A DNA stretch of 64,000 nucleotides from Croceibacterium_B sp963811255 (GCA_963811255.1 CAWEQI010000001.1:434001-498000), one strand, 5' to 3'. Positions 1 through 11,002 are shown, numbered from the stretch's first letter. A program made the numbers and translations. The notes: generated from the letters alone by a model not told the origin.

Positions 1-200
1 GGGTAGGGGAACGGCCCGATGCCGAGCATGCCGTTTTCGCTCTGCAGGGTGACGTCCATGCCTTCGGGAATGTGGTTGGCGACCAGCGTCGGGATGCCGA
101 TGCCGAGGTTGACGTAATAGCCGTCCTCCAGCTCCTGCGCCGCGCGGGCGGCCATCTGGTCGCGGCTCCAGCCTTCGGCGACGTTGTCGTGGGTGGTCAT
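1..200 (-). CDS. scoB: 3-oxoacid CoA-transferase subunit B (N-terminal part, runs off the left edge)
   Basis: This is the beginning of the B subunit of a succinyl-CoA:3-ketoacid (or acetoacetate-type) CoA transferase, which moves CoA between succinyl-CoA and acetoacetate. Only about 66 residues are in the window. The segment reads MTTHDNVAEGW, then the family's conserved N-terminal patch with G-Y-Y-V-N-L-G-I-G-I-P-T and later S-E-N-G-M-L-G-I-G-P. The catalytic glutamate of this subunit is normally the E of the SENG motif, which is present. The start ATG overlaps the stop codon of scoA by one base (TGATG), so the two subunits are translationally coupled. The acyl specificity cannot be decided from this fragment. 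Confidence 0.88.
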   Translation of the reverse strand, partial: MTTHDNVAEGWSRDQMAARAAQELEDGYYVNLGIGIPTLVANHIPEGMDVTLQSENGMLGIGPFPY

Positions 201-907
201 CAGGCCGCCTCCCGTTCGCGGGTGGTCACGAATTCGATCTTCTTGTCGTACGGCGCGCCGACGATCATCCGCTGCACGTAGATGCTCGGCAGGTGGATGC
301 AGTCGGGGTCGAGCGCGCCCGCCGGGACCAGTTCCTCGACCTCGACGACGCACACCCTGCCGCAGGTGGCGGCGGGGAGGTTGAAATTGCGCGCGGTCTT
401 GCGGAACACACAGTTGCCGGTCTCGTCGGCCTTGTAGGCTTTCACGATCGAGAGGTCGGCGAAGATGCCGCGCTCGAGGATGTAGTCCTCGCCGTTGAAC
501 TGTTTCACCTCCTTGCCCTCGGCGACCTGGGTGCCGACGCCGGTCTTGGTGTAGAACCCGGGGATGCCCGCGCCGGCGGCGCGCATGCGTTCGGCGAGCG
601 TGCCTTGCGGGCAGAACTCGACCTCCAGCTCGCCGGACAGGAATTGCCGCTCGAACTCCTTGTTCTCGCCGACGTAGCTGGCGATCATCTTCTTCACCTG
701 GCGAGTGCGCAGCAGCTTGCCGATACCTTCATTGTCGATCCCGGCGTTGTTGCTGGCGAACGTGAGATCCTTGACCCCACTCGCCTGGATGGCATTGAGC
801 AGGCGCTCGGGAATGCCGCACAGGCCGAACCCGCCGGCAGCGATCAGCATGCCGTCGCGGAGCAGCCCGTCGAGCGCGGCGGCGGCATCGGGATAGAGTT
901 TCTGCAT
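200..907 (-). CDS. scoA: 3-oxoacid CoA-transferase subunit A
   Basis: This is the A subunit (235 residues) of a two-subunit 3-oxoacid CoA transferase used in ketone-body or 3-oxoacid catabolism. Near residue 24 it carries the family signature GGFGLCGIPE, followed by the conserved S-N-N-A-G region around residue 50 and the E-x-x-F-x-P-Q-G-T-L-A-E-R-M-R segment in the middle. The length is normal for the family. A GGGAGA ribosome site lies just ahead of the ATG. It forms a coupled pair with scoB immediately downstream. Upstream is a long non-coding stretch with inverted repeats, so this looks like the first gene of the operon. Confidence 0.93.
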   Translation of the reverse strand: MQKLYPDAAAALDGLLRDGMLIAAGGFGLCGIPERLLNAIQASGVKDLTFASNNAGIDNEGIGKLLRTRQVKKMIASYVGENKEFERQFLSGELEVEFCPQGTLAERMRAAGAGIPGFYTKTGVGTQVAEGKEVKQFNGEDYILERGIFADLSIVKAYKADETGNCVFRKTARNFNLPAATCGRVCVVEVEELVPAGALDPDCIHLPSIYVQRMIVGAPYDKKIEFVTTREREAA

Positions 908-1096
908 GCACGTCTCCCTTGGCCGGCGATCCGGCCGTCAGCGGTCGCGGCCCCTCGTCCTAGGCGGCGGCGCGAGACGCGCAAGCCGCAATTTGCCGGA
1001 GCCGGGCGGCCATTCATGGCCCAAGACGCTATCGCAGCGCAATATAGTTGCGATTCTTACCGGATGGCTCCCTGTACTAAGGCATTGGAATTGCCC

Positions 1097-1164
1097 CGCA
1101 AGAGTGCGAAACGGCGGCTTGGCTTGCACTTCTTGCAACAGAAAATGCTCTTTTCGCACTTGCG
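1097..1164. promoter_or_regulatory. Inverted repeat in the scoA/CDC48 intergenic region
   Basis: The arms CGCAAGAGTGCGAAA (1097-1111) and TTTTCGCACTTGCG (1151-1164) are nearly complementary (two extra bases in the left arm). Between them is a further TTGCA-N4-TTGCAA pattern (about 1124-1138). The stretch lies 190-260 bases upstream of scoA and is less GC-rich than its surroundings. It could be an operator or a leader-RNA structure. No regulator can be assigned. The rest of 908-1223 shows no convincing gene. Confidence 0.35.
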
Positions 1165-1223
1165 AGATGTGAGCATATGCAGCATATGAAGCGGGCCTTT
1201 CAGGCATCCTCTCCCAAAACTTC

Positions 1224-1395
1224 AGGCCCGGGCGGCGACGCTCGGGCCTTTTTCTTTGTCCCTCCCGGGAGGGCCCGGACGGCAACGCTCAGGCCTTTTT
1301 CTTTGTCCCTCCCGGGAGGGCCCGGACGGCAACGCTCAGGCCTTTTCTTTGTCCCTCCCGGGAGGGGCCCGGGTGGCGATGCCCGGGCCTTTTTC
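1224..1395 (+). repeat. Tandem array of four terminator-like hairpins (about 47-bp unit)
   Basis: Units begin at about 1225, 1272, 1319 and 1366. Each unit contains a GGCCCG...CGGGCC (or CAGGCC) stem followed by TTTT or TTTTT and a C, which is the look of an intrinsic terminator reading rightwards. The first and last stems are perfect (1224-1230 with 1243-1249; 1366-1373 with 1382-1389), and the two middle copies share one mismatch. A perfect 14-base palindrome CCCTCCCGGGAGGG joins successive units (1260, 1307, 1353). No plus-strand gene is visible upstream to terminate; the next gene downstream is the CDC48 homolog. Copies 2 and 3 are almost identical, suggesting recent duplication or replication slippage. 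Confidence 0.75.
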
Positions 1396-1530
1396 TTGCC
1401 CGCTCGCGGAAACACCCGACGACGGCAGGCATTCTCGTAAGCGACGGCCGCGCGAGCGGGGTTTGCAATCGGCAATCCTCGACCCTAGCTGTGGCGGACA
1501 AGAACACCAGAACCGGGAGCGAGCGCGCCG

Positions 1531-3839
<2,309 letters not shown>

Positions 3840-3840
<1 letters not shown>

Positions 3841-3859
3841 GCGACAAGCCCGTGTCGCC
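3840..3859. terminator. Hairpin between convergent genes
   Basis: GGCGACA (3840-3846) pairs perfectly with TGTCGCC (3853-3859) around a six-base loop, directly at the stop codon of the CDC48 gene and just beyond the end of the converging MFS gene. There is no clear T-run on either side, so a terminator role is inferred from position. Confidence 0.4.
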
Positions 3860-3861
3860 TG

Positions 3862-5229
3862 TCAGTCTGCCTTGCCTTCAGCGGGCTGCGCCAGCACCTG
3901 CGCCGCCTCGGGGTCGTAGGCGCGGGAATCGACCTTGAGATAGGCGACGCCTTCCTCGGCGACGACCAATGCTTCGGCGACGCCGGGAAGCTTTAGCAGC
4001 CTGGCGGCAAGCGTATCGGCGCTGACTCCGCGGCCGATCCTGAGCAGACGCGACGAGAGATAGCGCGGCTGGCGCATGGTCCCGACCACCACAAGCCAGA
4101 CGAGGCCGATCGCTGTCGAGAGCGCGAACACGCCCATGTCGCCATAGCTGTCATGGGCCCATCCGCCGACCAGTCCGCCGAAGAAGATGCCGAGGAATTG
4201 CGAGCTGGAATAGATACCGCTCGCGGTGCCCTTGGCCGCCGCGGGCGCCGTCTTGGTCACCAGCGAGGGCAGGCTCGCCTCCATGATGTTGAATCCGGCG
4301 AAGAAGATCGTCACGGCGGCGAGCAGCGCGATCGCGTTGGCCGAAGCGTAGAACAGGGCGAACTGTGAAACCGCCATCGCCGCGACCGCAGCGACGACGA
4401 CCTGTTTCATCCGGCGATATTTTTCCGCAACGATGATCGCCGGGATCATCACCACGATTGAGACCGCGAAAACCGGCAAGTAGACCAGCCATTGACCGTG
4501 GGTGGTGATGCCGAGCGCGCTGTCGAGCAGGGTCGGCATGACCAGGAAGCTGGCGGTGAGGATCGCGTGAAGCGCGAAGATGCTGAAATCGAGTCGCAGC
4601 AGGTCGGGGTTCCGCAGCATGCTGCCGAGCAGGGCCGGCACCGCTTCGGCATCGCGGTGATGGATGCCGCCGGTCGGGGGCTTGGGCACGACAAACAGGG
4701 TGATCGCGATCCCCGCCAGCGCCAGCACCGCCATCAGCCAGAAGATGCCCGACAAGCCGACCGCGCTGGCCAGGATCGGCCCGGCGACCACCGCGACCAT
4801 GAAGGAGAAGCCGATCGTGATGCCGACCGTCGCCATCGCCTTGGTGCGGTTCTCTTCCGCCGTGAGGTCGGCCACCAGCGCGAGGATCACCGAGCCGACC
4901 GCGCCCGCGCCTTGGATCACCCGACCGAGCACCATGCCCCAGATCGACCCGGCGACGGCGGCGATCACGCTGCCGACTGCGAACAGCACGAGGCCGATCA
5001 CGATCATCCGCTTGCGTCCGACCCGGTCGGAGGCGAGGCCGAAGGGTATTTGCAGCAGCCCCTGGCTCAGGCCGTAGATGCCGAGCGCCAGGCCGATGGT
5101 CGAAGCGGTCGCGCCGGGCAGGCGCCGGGCATAGTCGGCGAAGATCGGATAGACCATGAACAGGCCGAGCAGGCGGACGGAGAACACGCCGGCCAGCGAA
5201 ACGGCGGCGCGCTTCTCGATTGGATTCAT
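3862..5229 (-). CDS. yajR: MFS transporter of the YajR type with C-terminal ferredoxin-like domain
   Basis: This 455-residue inner-membrane protein has twelve predicted hydrophobic segments, the major-facilitator motif D-R-V-G-R-K after helix 2, and a soluble tail of about 65 residues. Sequence landmarks match E. coli YajR almost throughout: FMVYPIFADY in helix 1, G-L-S-Q-G-L-L-Q-I-P-F-G-L, and the tail V-A-Y-L-K-V-D-S, which corresponds to the YAM (YajR/CopZ/MerP-like) domain. The natural substrate of YajR is not established. I place the start at the ATG giving MNPIEKRAAV. A TTG ten codons further upstream would extend it, but E. coli YajR has the shorter length. It converges on the CDC48 gene. 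Confidence 0.88.
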   Translation of the reverse strand: MNPIEKRAAVSLAGVFSVRLLGLFMVYPIFADYARRLPGATASTIGLALGIYGLSQGLLQIPFGLASDRVGRKRMIVIGLVLFAVGSVIAAVAGSIWGMVLGRVIQGAGAVGSVILALVADLTAEENRTKAMATVGITIGFSFMVAVVAGPILASAVGLSGIFWLMAVLALAGIAITLFVVPKPPTGGIHHRDAEAVPALLGSMLRNPDLLRLDFSIFALHAILTASFLVMPTLLDSALGITTHGQWLVYLPVFAVSIVVMIPAIIVAEKYRRMKQVVVAAVAAMAVSQFALFYASANAIALLAAVTIFFAGFNIMEASLPSLVTKTAPAAAKGTASGIYSSSQFLGIFFGGLVGGWAHDSYGDMGVFALSTAIGLVWLVVVGTMRQPRYLSSRLLRIGRGVSADTLAARLLKLPGVAEALVVAEEGVAYLKVDSRAYDPEAAQVLAQPAEGKAD

Positions 5230-5319
5230 GATTCGGGTCCGGGGGTTGCTTGTGTGCAAGGTCGTGCGCTCACGCCATAGCGTGTCGGGCTCATCATGCC
5301 AGTGCCGATACCGGGTCGG

Positions 5320-6417
5320 TTATACGGCAATGGAATCCTGCTTCACCGTCAGCGCTTGGACCGGCTCGAGCCGGTGGCGGACGATGGCCTGGGGCTGGTT
5401 CTCGCGGATCCAGGCGAGCATCGCCTCGCGCAAGTCGCAGCGCAGGGTCCACGCCTCGCTGCCGTTGCGGGCGCTCATCAGCAGGCGCACGACGATGCAG
5501 TCGGGCTTCGTGTCGGTGACCAGGACCGACTGCGCGATCCCGTCCCACAGCTTGTGCGCCTTGACCCGGCGCTCGAACTCGGCGCGGATCGCGGCCACGT
5601 CGGTCAGCGGGTCGAGATAGAGGAACACCGTGCCGAGCAGCTCAGAGGTGTTCTTGGTCCAGTTCTCGACCGTCTCGTTGAGGAACCGGGTCATCGGCAC
5701 GATCAGCCGGCGTTCGTCCCAGATGCGGACCACGACGTAAGTCGTGCGGATATCCTCGATCCGGCCCCATTCACCGTCGATCACGACCACGTCGTCGATG
5801 TTGATCGGTTCGGTCAGTGCCATCTGCAAGCCTGCGATCAGCGACTTGAGCGCCGGCTGCGCCGCGGCGCCGACCGCCAGCCCGGCAAGCCCCGCCGAGG
5901 CCATGAGCGTCACGCCGATCGTCTTCACGCCGGGGATCGACAGCAGCATCATGCCGATGGTGAGGAACACGATCACGAAGCTGCCCATGCGCAGAAAAAT
6001 CGTCAGTCGGGTGCGCCGGCGGCGGGCCTCGAGATTGTCGGCCACGGTGATATCGGCCTTGACCTCCATGGCCTTGACCAGCCCGTTGAGCAGGGCCAGC
6101 GCGATCCACCCGACCAGCGCCGGCATCACGAACCCGGCAACCTCCTCCCACAGCCCGGCGAGCAGCGGCGTATGACGCGCCGCCAGCACCAGCCCGAGCG
6201 CAGCCATCGACCAGCGTGCGGGCCGCTCGAGGCAGCTGATCACGTAGTCATCGGCCTTGCTGCGGGTGGCGTGGGTCAGCCGCCGGAGGATGCCGAAGAT
6301 GATCCGATGCGCGGCCAGCGCGATCGCCACGCCGAGGAGCGCAGCGAGGATCGCGACGCCCACATTCCACGTCCAGCCGAACGCGCCGGCGCGAAAAGCT
6401 GCGAGTTTCGCGGTCAT
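5320..6417 (-). CDS. MscS-family mechanosensitive ion channel
   Basis: This 365-residue membrane protein has about four N-terminal hydrophobic helices, then the small-conductance channel core. The pore-lining helix is the glycine/alanine-rich GLAGLAVGAAAQPALKSL around residue 170, followed by the beta domain with P-I-N-I-D-D-V-V-V-I-D-G-E-W-G-R-I-E-D-I and a cytoplasmic alpha/beta domain. Such channels open under hypo-osmotic stress. The open frame extends 39 codons further upstream, but that extension reads through a REP hairpin. I therefore use the ATG giving MTAKLAAFRAG. It stands alone between yajR and polA. Confidence 0.9.
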   Translation of the reverse strand: MTAKLAAFRAGAFGWTWNVGVAILAALLGVAIALAAHRIIFGILRRLTHATRSKADDYVISCLERPARWSMAALGLVLAARHTPLLAGLWEEVAGFVMPALVGWIALALLNGLVKAMEVKADITVADNLEARRRRTRLTIFLRMGSFVIVFLTIGMMLLSIPGVKTIGVTLMASAGLAGLAVGAAAQPALKSLIAGLQMALTEPINIDDVVVIDGEWGRIEDIRTTYVVVRIWDERRLIVPMTRFLNETVENWTKNTSELLGTVFLYLDPLTDVAAIRAEFERRVKAHKLWDGIAQSVLVTDTKPDCIVVRLLMSARNGSEAWTLRCDLREAMLAWIRENQPQAIVRHRLEPVQALTVKQDSIAV

Positions 6418-6486
6418 GCTGCGGGCACTATGGGGCTGGGGCGGATGGTTCAACCCCGCGGGGGCGCGAGTTGACAGCCCCCCCGG

Positions 6487-6570
6487 CCCCTCCCGCAAGT
6501 GGGAGGGGAAATTCCGGCGCCATTCCGGAAGCAAAGCGCAGCCAAATCCCCCTCCCGCTTGCGGGAGGGG
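6487..6570. repeat. REP hairpin pair (mscS/polA gap)
   Basis: Two copies of the CCCCTCCCGC-type hairpin lie 40 bases apart: an imperfect one (6487-6508) and a perfect one (6549-6570). The second is followed by CTAGGGGTGGG, the same tail seen at the copies near 38676 and 61716. The copies sit in inverted orientation with their tails facing outwards. Confidence 0.8.
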
Positions 6571-6597
6571 CTAGGGGTGGGAGAGTCCGGATGTCAC

Positions 6598-9453
6598 CTA
6601 GTGCGCCGCGTCCCAGCTTCCGCCATGGCCGATCTCGACGCCGAGCGGGACCTCGAGTTCGACCGCCGGAAGGGCCGCTTCGGCCATCACCCGTTCGATC
6701 ACCGGGCTGGCAGCGGCAACGTCGCCTTCGGGCAGCTCGAACACCAGCTCGTCGTGGACCTGCAGCAGCATCTTTACATGCCCGAGCCCGGCGTCGGCGA
6801 GCGCCGGCATCATCCGCGCCATGGCCCGCTTGATGATGTCGGCGCTGGTGCCTTGGATCGGCGCGTTGATTGCCGCGCGCTCGCTGCCCTGGCGCTCGGC
6901 CTGATGGGTCGAGCCGATCCGCGGGAACCAGGTCTTGCGGCCGAACAGCGTCTCGGAATAGCCGCGCTCGCGGACCACCTCGAGCGTGTGGACGATGTAG
7001 CGCTGGATGCCGGGGAAGCGCTCGAAATAGCGGTCGATAATCGCCTGCGCCTCGTCCGGGTCGATGCCGAGGCGGGAGCCGAGGCCCCAGCGGCTGATGC
7101 CGTAGAGGATCGCGAAGTTGACCGTCTTGGCGCGGGCGCGGGTGTCGCGGTCGACGGTTCCGAACATCTCCTGCGCCGTGCGCGCATGAATGTCCTCGCC
7201 ATTCGCGAACGCTTCCTTGAGCGGCGGCACGTCGCACATATGCGCGGCGAGGCGCAGCTCGATCTGCGAATAGTCGGCGGCGAGCAGAACGTTGCCCTCC
7301 TCGGGCACGAAGGCCTCGCGGATCTGCCGGCCGATCTCGGTGCGGATCGGGATGTTCTGCAGGTTGGGATCGGTCGAGCTGAGGCGTCCGGTCTGCGCGC
7401 CGACCAGCGAATAGCTGGTGTGCACGCGGCCCGTCGCCGGGTTGATGCACGCCTGCAGCGCATCGGTGTAGGTGCTCTTGAGCTTGCTCAACTGGCGCCA
7501 GTCGAGCACTTTCGTCGCCACCTCGGCGCCTTGCGCGGCGAGGCGTTCGAGTATCGCCTGGTCGGTCGAATACTGCCCGCTCTTGCCTTTGCGGCCGCCC
7601 TTGTAGCCCAGCTTGTCGAACAGGATGCGACCCAGCTGCTGCGGACTGCCGACGGTGAACTGCTCGCCGCAGCAGTCGTAGATTTCCTGCTCGATGCGGG
7701 CGATCTCGTGGGCGAATTCCTCGGACAGCCTGGCCAGGCGCTGGCGGTCGACCTTGATCCCGTGCCGCTCCATCGCCGCGACCACCGGGATCAGCGGCCG
7801 GTCGACGCGTTCATAGATGCGCGTGCCGTGCTCGATGGCGAGGCGCGGCTTGAGCACCTTGTGCAAGCGCCAGGTGACGTCGGCATCCTCGGCGGCGTAC
7901 TCGGTGGCGCGGTCGAGCGGCACTTCGCCGAACGGAATCTGTTTCTTGCCGCTGCCGCAGATGTCCTTGAAGGTCAGCGTGGTGTGGCCGAGGTGCCGTT
8001 CGGAAAGCTCGTCCATCCCGTGCCCGCCGCCGATCCCCTCCAGCAACCGTCCGGCGTCGAGCGCGAAGCTGACGATCATCGTGTCGTCGACCGGCTTCAG
8101 CTCGATCCCGTTCCGCGCCAGAATATTGATGTCGTACTTGACGTTCTGCCCGACCTTGAGAACGGCATCGTCTTCGAGCAGCGGCTTGAGCGCGGCGATG
8201 GCGGCGGCCTTGTCGACCTGCTCGGGCCGCTCGGCGAACATGTCGCTGCCGCCGTGGCCGAGCGGGATATAACAGGCGTCGTTCGGACCCAGGGCGAGGC
8301 TGATCCCCGCCAGATCGGCGCGCATGGCGTCGATGCTGCTGGTTTCGGTGTCGATCGCCACCGCGCGCGCGGCGAAGGCGCGCTCGATCCAGTGATCGAG
8401 CCGCTCGAGCGTCTGCACGCATTCGTAGGCCGAGCGGTCGACCGGCGGCATCTCCGGCAGGTCCTGCCGGTTGCCGCCGGGCGCGGCGGGGGCGCCGGCG
8501 GTCTGCTGTTTCGGCGGGTTCAGGTTGGTGGTCGGTGACGGGCTGCCGCCGCCCGCCTCGAGCCGCCGCAGCAGGCTGGTGAAGCCGTGTTGCGAGAGGA
8601 ACGCTGCGAGCGGTTCCTTGGGCACCGTGTCGAGCGCGAAGTCCTCCAGCGGCATCGGCAGCGGGCAATCGTCCTTGAGCTGCACGAGGACGCGACTGAG
8701 CTCGGCCATTGCGCGGCCTTCGATCAGCCGCTCGCGCAGCTTGGACGGCTTCATGTCGGGCGCGGCGTCGAGCGCGGCGGCGAGCGAGCCGTAATCCCGG
8801 ATCAGCTTGCTGGCGGTCTTGGGTCCAACACCGAAGATGCCCGGCACGTTGTCGACGCTGTCGCCCATCAGCGCGAGCACGTCGCCGACCTTCTCCGGCC
8901 CGACGCCGAACTTCTCGACCACTTCGGGAATGTCGATCCGCTGGTTCTTCATCGTGTCGAGCATGTCGATGCAGCCGCCTTCGCGCCCATCGTGCGGCTC
9001 GCCGCACTTTCCGACCAGCTGCATCAGGTCCTTGTCCGAGCTGACGATCGTCACGTCCCAGCCGCGCCGGGTGGCTTCCTTGGCATAGGAAGCGATCAGG
9101 TCGTCGGCTTCCAGCCCGTCCTCCTCGATGCACGACAGGCTGAACGCGCGGGTGGCGTCGCGAATCAGCGGGAACTGCGGCTTGAGGTCCTCGGGCGGCT
9201 CCGGCCGATTGGCCTTGTACTGGTCGTAGAGGTCGTTGCGGAAGCTGTGCGATCCCTTGTCGAGGATCACCGCGAGATGCGTCGGCCCATCGGCCTTGTG
9301 CAGGTCTTCGGCGAGCTTCCATAGCATCGTGGTGTAGCCATAGACCGCGCCGACCGGCGTCCCCTGCGGGTTGGTCAGCGGCGGCAGACGATGGTAGGCG
9401 CGGAAGATGTAGGCCGATCCGTCGACCAAGTAGAGATGCTGCTTTTCGGACAT
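6598..9453 (-). CDS. polA: DNA polymerase I
   Basis: This 951-residue polymerase performs gap filling, Okazaki-fragment maturation and repair synthesis. The order is a 5'-3' exonuclease (about 1-300), a linker, a 3'-5' proofreading domain (about 330-530) and the polymerase fold. Proofreading looks intact: Exo I A-I-D-T-E-T, Exo II N-V-K-Y-D and Exo III Y-A-A-E-D-A-D are all present. Polymerase motif A (DYSQIELRLAA), motif B (RARAKTVNFAILYG) and motif C (VHDELVFE) are all present. Length is normal for alphaproteobacteria. An AGGAGGGC ribosome site precedes the ATG. It is probably monocistronic; the gap to the divergent lipoprotein gene is about 210 bases. Confidence 0.98.
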   Translation of the reverse strand: MSEKQHLYLVDGSAYIFRAYHRLPPLTNPQGTPVGAVYGYTTMLWKLAEDLHKADGPTHLAVILDKGSHSFRNDLYDQYKANRPEPPEDLKPQFPLIRDATRAFSLSCIEEDGLEADDLIASYAKEATRRGWDVTIVSSDKDLMQLVGKCGEPHDGREGGCIDMLDTMKNQRIDIPEVVEKFGVGPEKVGDVLALMGDSVDNVPGIFGVGPKTASKLIRDYGSLAAALDAAPDMKPSKLRERLIEGRAMAELSRVLVQLKDDCPLPMPLEDFALDTVPKEPLAAFLSQHGFTSLLRRLEAGGGSPSPTTNLNPPKQQTAGAPAAPGGNRQDLPEMPPVDRSAYECVQTLERLDHWIERAFAARAVAIDTETSSIDAMRADLAGISLALGPNDACYIPLGHGGSDMFAERPEQVDKAAAIAALKPLLEDDAVLKVGQNVKYDINILARNGIELKPVDDTMIVSFALDAGRLLEGIGGGHGMDELSERHLGHTTLTFKDICGSGKKQIPFGEVPLDRATEYAAEDADVTWRLHKVLKPRLAIEHGTRIYERVDRPLIPVVAAMERHGIKVDRQRLARLSEEFAHEIARIEQEIYDCCGEQFTVGSPQQLGRILFDKLGYKGGRKGKSGQYSTDQAILERLAAQGAEVATKVLDWRQLSKLKSTYTDALQACINPATGRVHTSYSLVGAQTGRLSSTDPNLQNIPIRTEIGRQIREAFVPEEGNVLLAADYSQIELRLAAHMCDVPPLKEAFANGEDIHARTAQEMFGTVDRDTRARAKTVNFAILYGISRWGLGSRLGIDPDEAQAIIDRYFERFPGIQRYIVHTLEVVRERGYSETLFGRKTWFPRIGSTHQAERQGSERAAINAPIQGTSADIIKRAMARMMPALADAGLGHVKMLLQVHDELVFELPEGDVAAASPVIERVMAEAALPAVELEVPLGVEIGHGGSWDAAH

Positions 9454-9664
9454 TTGCCGCCCTCCTAGCAGGGCGCGAAAGACAGGTCAGCCGCTTTCGT
9501 TTTCGGCCGACGCAATTGTGGCAGGCTGCCACAATTCGCTTGCGCCGCCACAATGCGGCCATTATTCCCCCGCTCCGGAACTCACCCTTCGGGGGCGGTT
9601 TCGCGCGCCGGAGGGGATTTCCAAGGGCGCGCTTTCCTACTCGCTGTTCAAGGACACACAACAC

Positions 9665-9913
9665 ATGCGCAAGATCGTTTTCGCTGCCGCTATCGCCGGT
9701 GCCGCCCTGTCGGTCGCCGCTTGCTCGAATAAGGCTGACGAAGCCGCTAGTGCATCGTCGGATTCGGCGATGGCCGACGCCAATGCCAACCCCGACGCCA
9801 GCGCCGCGGTGAGCGAAGCGCCGAGCGATGCCGCTGCCGCGACCGACGAGACTTCCGCGGCCGACGCGACCTCGACCGACGACGCCTCCTCGGCGGCGAC
9901 TTCGGCCGACTGA
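9665..9913 (+). CDS. Small alanine/serine/aspartate-rich lipoprotein
   Basis: This 82-residue protein has a signal peptide MRKIVFAAAIAGAALSVAAC ending in a lipobox (S-V-A-A-C, cysteine at about 20). The mature part is low-complexity, made of Ala, Ser, Asp and Thr with almost no hydrophobic residues, so it is probably a disordered lipid-anchored periplasmic chain. I do not recognise a family. The open frame extends further upstream, but the signal peptide fixes the ATG. A strong terminator follows. Confidence 0.75.
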   Translation: MRKIVFAAAIAGAALSVAACSNKADEAASASSDSAMADANANPDASAAVSEAPSDAAAATDETSAADATSTDDASSAATSAD

Positions 9914-9936
9914 TCGCCGGAACGTCAGGCAACAAG

Positions 9937-9969
9937 AAAGGGCGCGGTCGCAATGGCCGCGCCCTTTTT
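9937..9969 (+). terminator. Intrinsic terminator after the small lipoprotein gene
   Basis: AAAGGGCGCGG (9937-9947) pairs with CCGCGCCCTTT (9957-9967) around a nine-base loop, and the right arm runs into TTTTT. The A-run on the left side could also serve leftward transcripts arriving from the beta-lactamase-like gene. Confidence 0.85.
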
Positions 9970-9988
9970 GTATGTCAAAAAGGGTCCT

Positions 9989-11002
9989 TTAGGGAGCCGA
10001 AGCGGCGCCGTCGTGATCGTAGCTGGCGCTGGTCCAGACTTGGCCCGATTGGGCCGGCCATTGCGCCTGATAGCCGTCGTAGACCGCGCGGGCGATGGTG
10101 CCGATCTTCTCGAAGCGGTACTTGTGATTGTTGCCGCCGCCGGTGACGTAGATCGCCATGATGATGGTGTGGCCGTCGGGGCCGGTGACGACGCCGACGT
10201 CGCTCGAGGTATCGTACAGCGAACCGGTCTTATGCGCCACGTCCACGCCGTCCGGCATCTGCCCTGGAATCCGCTGCGGACCGGTCTTGCAGCGGCCCAT
10301 CGCGCCGAGCAGCACATTGCGGCTCGACTTGCTGAGCCAGCGGCCGTCGTAAATCCCCTTGACCAGCGAAACCATCGCCAGCGGGGTGGCCGAATCGCGG
10401 TTATCAATATGGTGGGCCGGATCGATCGCGCCGTCTTCGCGGACAAGCGTATAGATGTCGCGGTTGAGGCTGAAATCGACGATGCCGGCGCGGTGGACCC
10501 AGTCGTCGACCGCCTGCGGGCCGCCGACCACGCGCAACAGCCCGTCGGCCGCCTGGTTGTTGCTGCGGGTGATGGCGAGCTCGATCAGCTCGCGCGCGCT
10601 CAGCCTGCGGCCTTCTCGCGTCGGGGTGATCATCATCGGGAACTTGTCGTCGAGACTCCACTTGCCGTGGTCGACGCCGTCGAGGAAAGTCGCGACGATG
10701 GCGATCTTGCTGGTGCTGGCCATCGGGAATCGCTGATTGCCGAGCACCGAAACTTGCTTGCCGGTGGTCAGGTCGATCGCCGCGATACCGATCCGCCCCC
10801 GTAAATCGTCGGCGGCCAGTTGCTCGATCTGCTTGTCGAGCGCGGTGTCGTACCTGGCGGTGAAGTCCCGCGGCGTGCTGTCGCTGCCGATGACCCTGTT
10901 GAACTCCGCGTCCAGCCCACCGTTGGTTGCGTGCGCCGGGACCACCGTCGCCAATGCGAGGATCATCGGAGCGACAAATTGGCCGAACCTGGAGAAAATC
11001 AT
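9989..11002 (-). CDS. Class A beta-lactamase-like serine hydrolase (degenerate omega loop)
   Basis: This 337-residue protein has a Sec signal peptide (cleavage near residue 25, P-A-H-A-T) and the penicillin-recognising fold. S96-T-S-K99 supplies the active-site serine and lysine, and K258-T-G closes the pocket. The second motif is S147-N-N rather than the usual S-D-N. In the omega-loop region I find R-D-I-Y-T-L where class A enzymes have E166-x-x-L-N, so the deacylating glutamate appears to be missing. R-D-S-A-T-P-L-A-M downstream matches the family's R-D-T-T-T-P-A-A-M. It may therefore be a slow or non-hydrolytic penicillin-binding protein rather than a resistance enzyme. Length is longer than a typical 290-residue beta-lactamase. 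Confidence 0.8.
   Translation of the reverse strand: MIFSRFGQFVAPMILALATVVPAHATNGGLDAEFNRVIGSDSTPRDFTARYDTALDKQIEQLAADDLRGRIGIAAIDLTTGKQVSVLGNQRFPMASTSKIAIVATFLDGVDHGKWSLDDKFPMMITPTREGRRLSARELIELAITRSNNQAADGLLRVVGGPQAVDDWVHRAGIVDFSLNRDIYTLVREDGAIDPAHHIDNRDSATPLAMVSLVKGIYDGRWLSKSSRNVLLGAMGRCKTGPQRIPGQMPDGVDVAHKTGSLYDTSSDVGVVTGPDGHTIIMAIYVTGGGNNHKYRFEKIGTIARAVYDGYQAQWPAQSGQVWTSASYDHDGAASAP

Noticed and set aside
1097..1164. Sigma-54 promoter at the TTGGC...TTGCA pattern
   Set aside because: The GG and GC elements are not at the required spacing.
1224..1395. CRISPR array
   Set aside because: Units are contiguous with no unique spacers, only three to four copies, and no cas genes are in the window.
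1177..1440. A short plus-strand frame running through the hairpin array (repeating P-G-G-D-A-R-A-F-F)
   Set aside because: It is only the translation of the tandem DNA repeat; the 47-base unit is not a multiple of three, and no ribosome site or conserved protein supports it.
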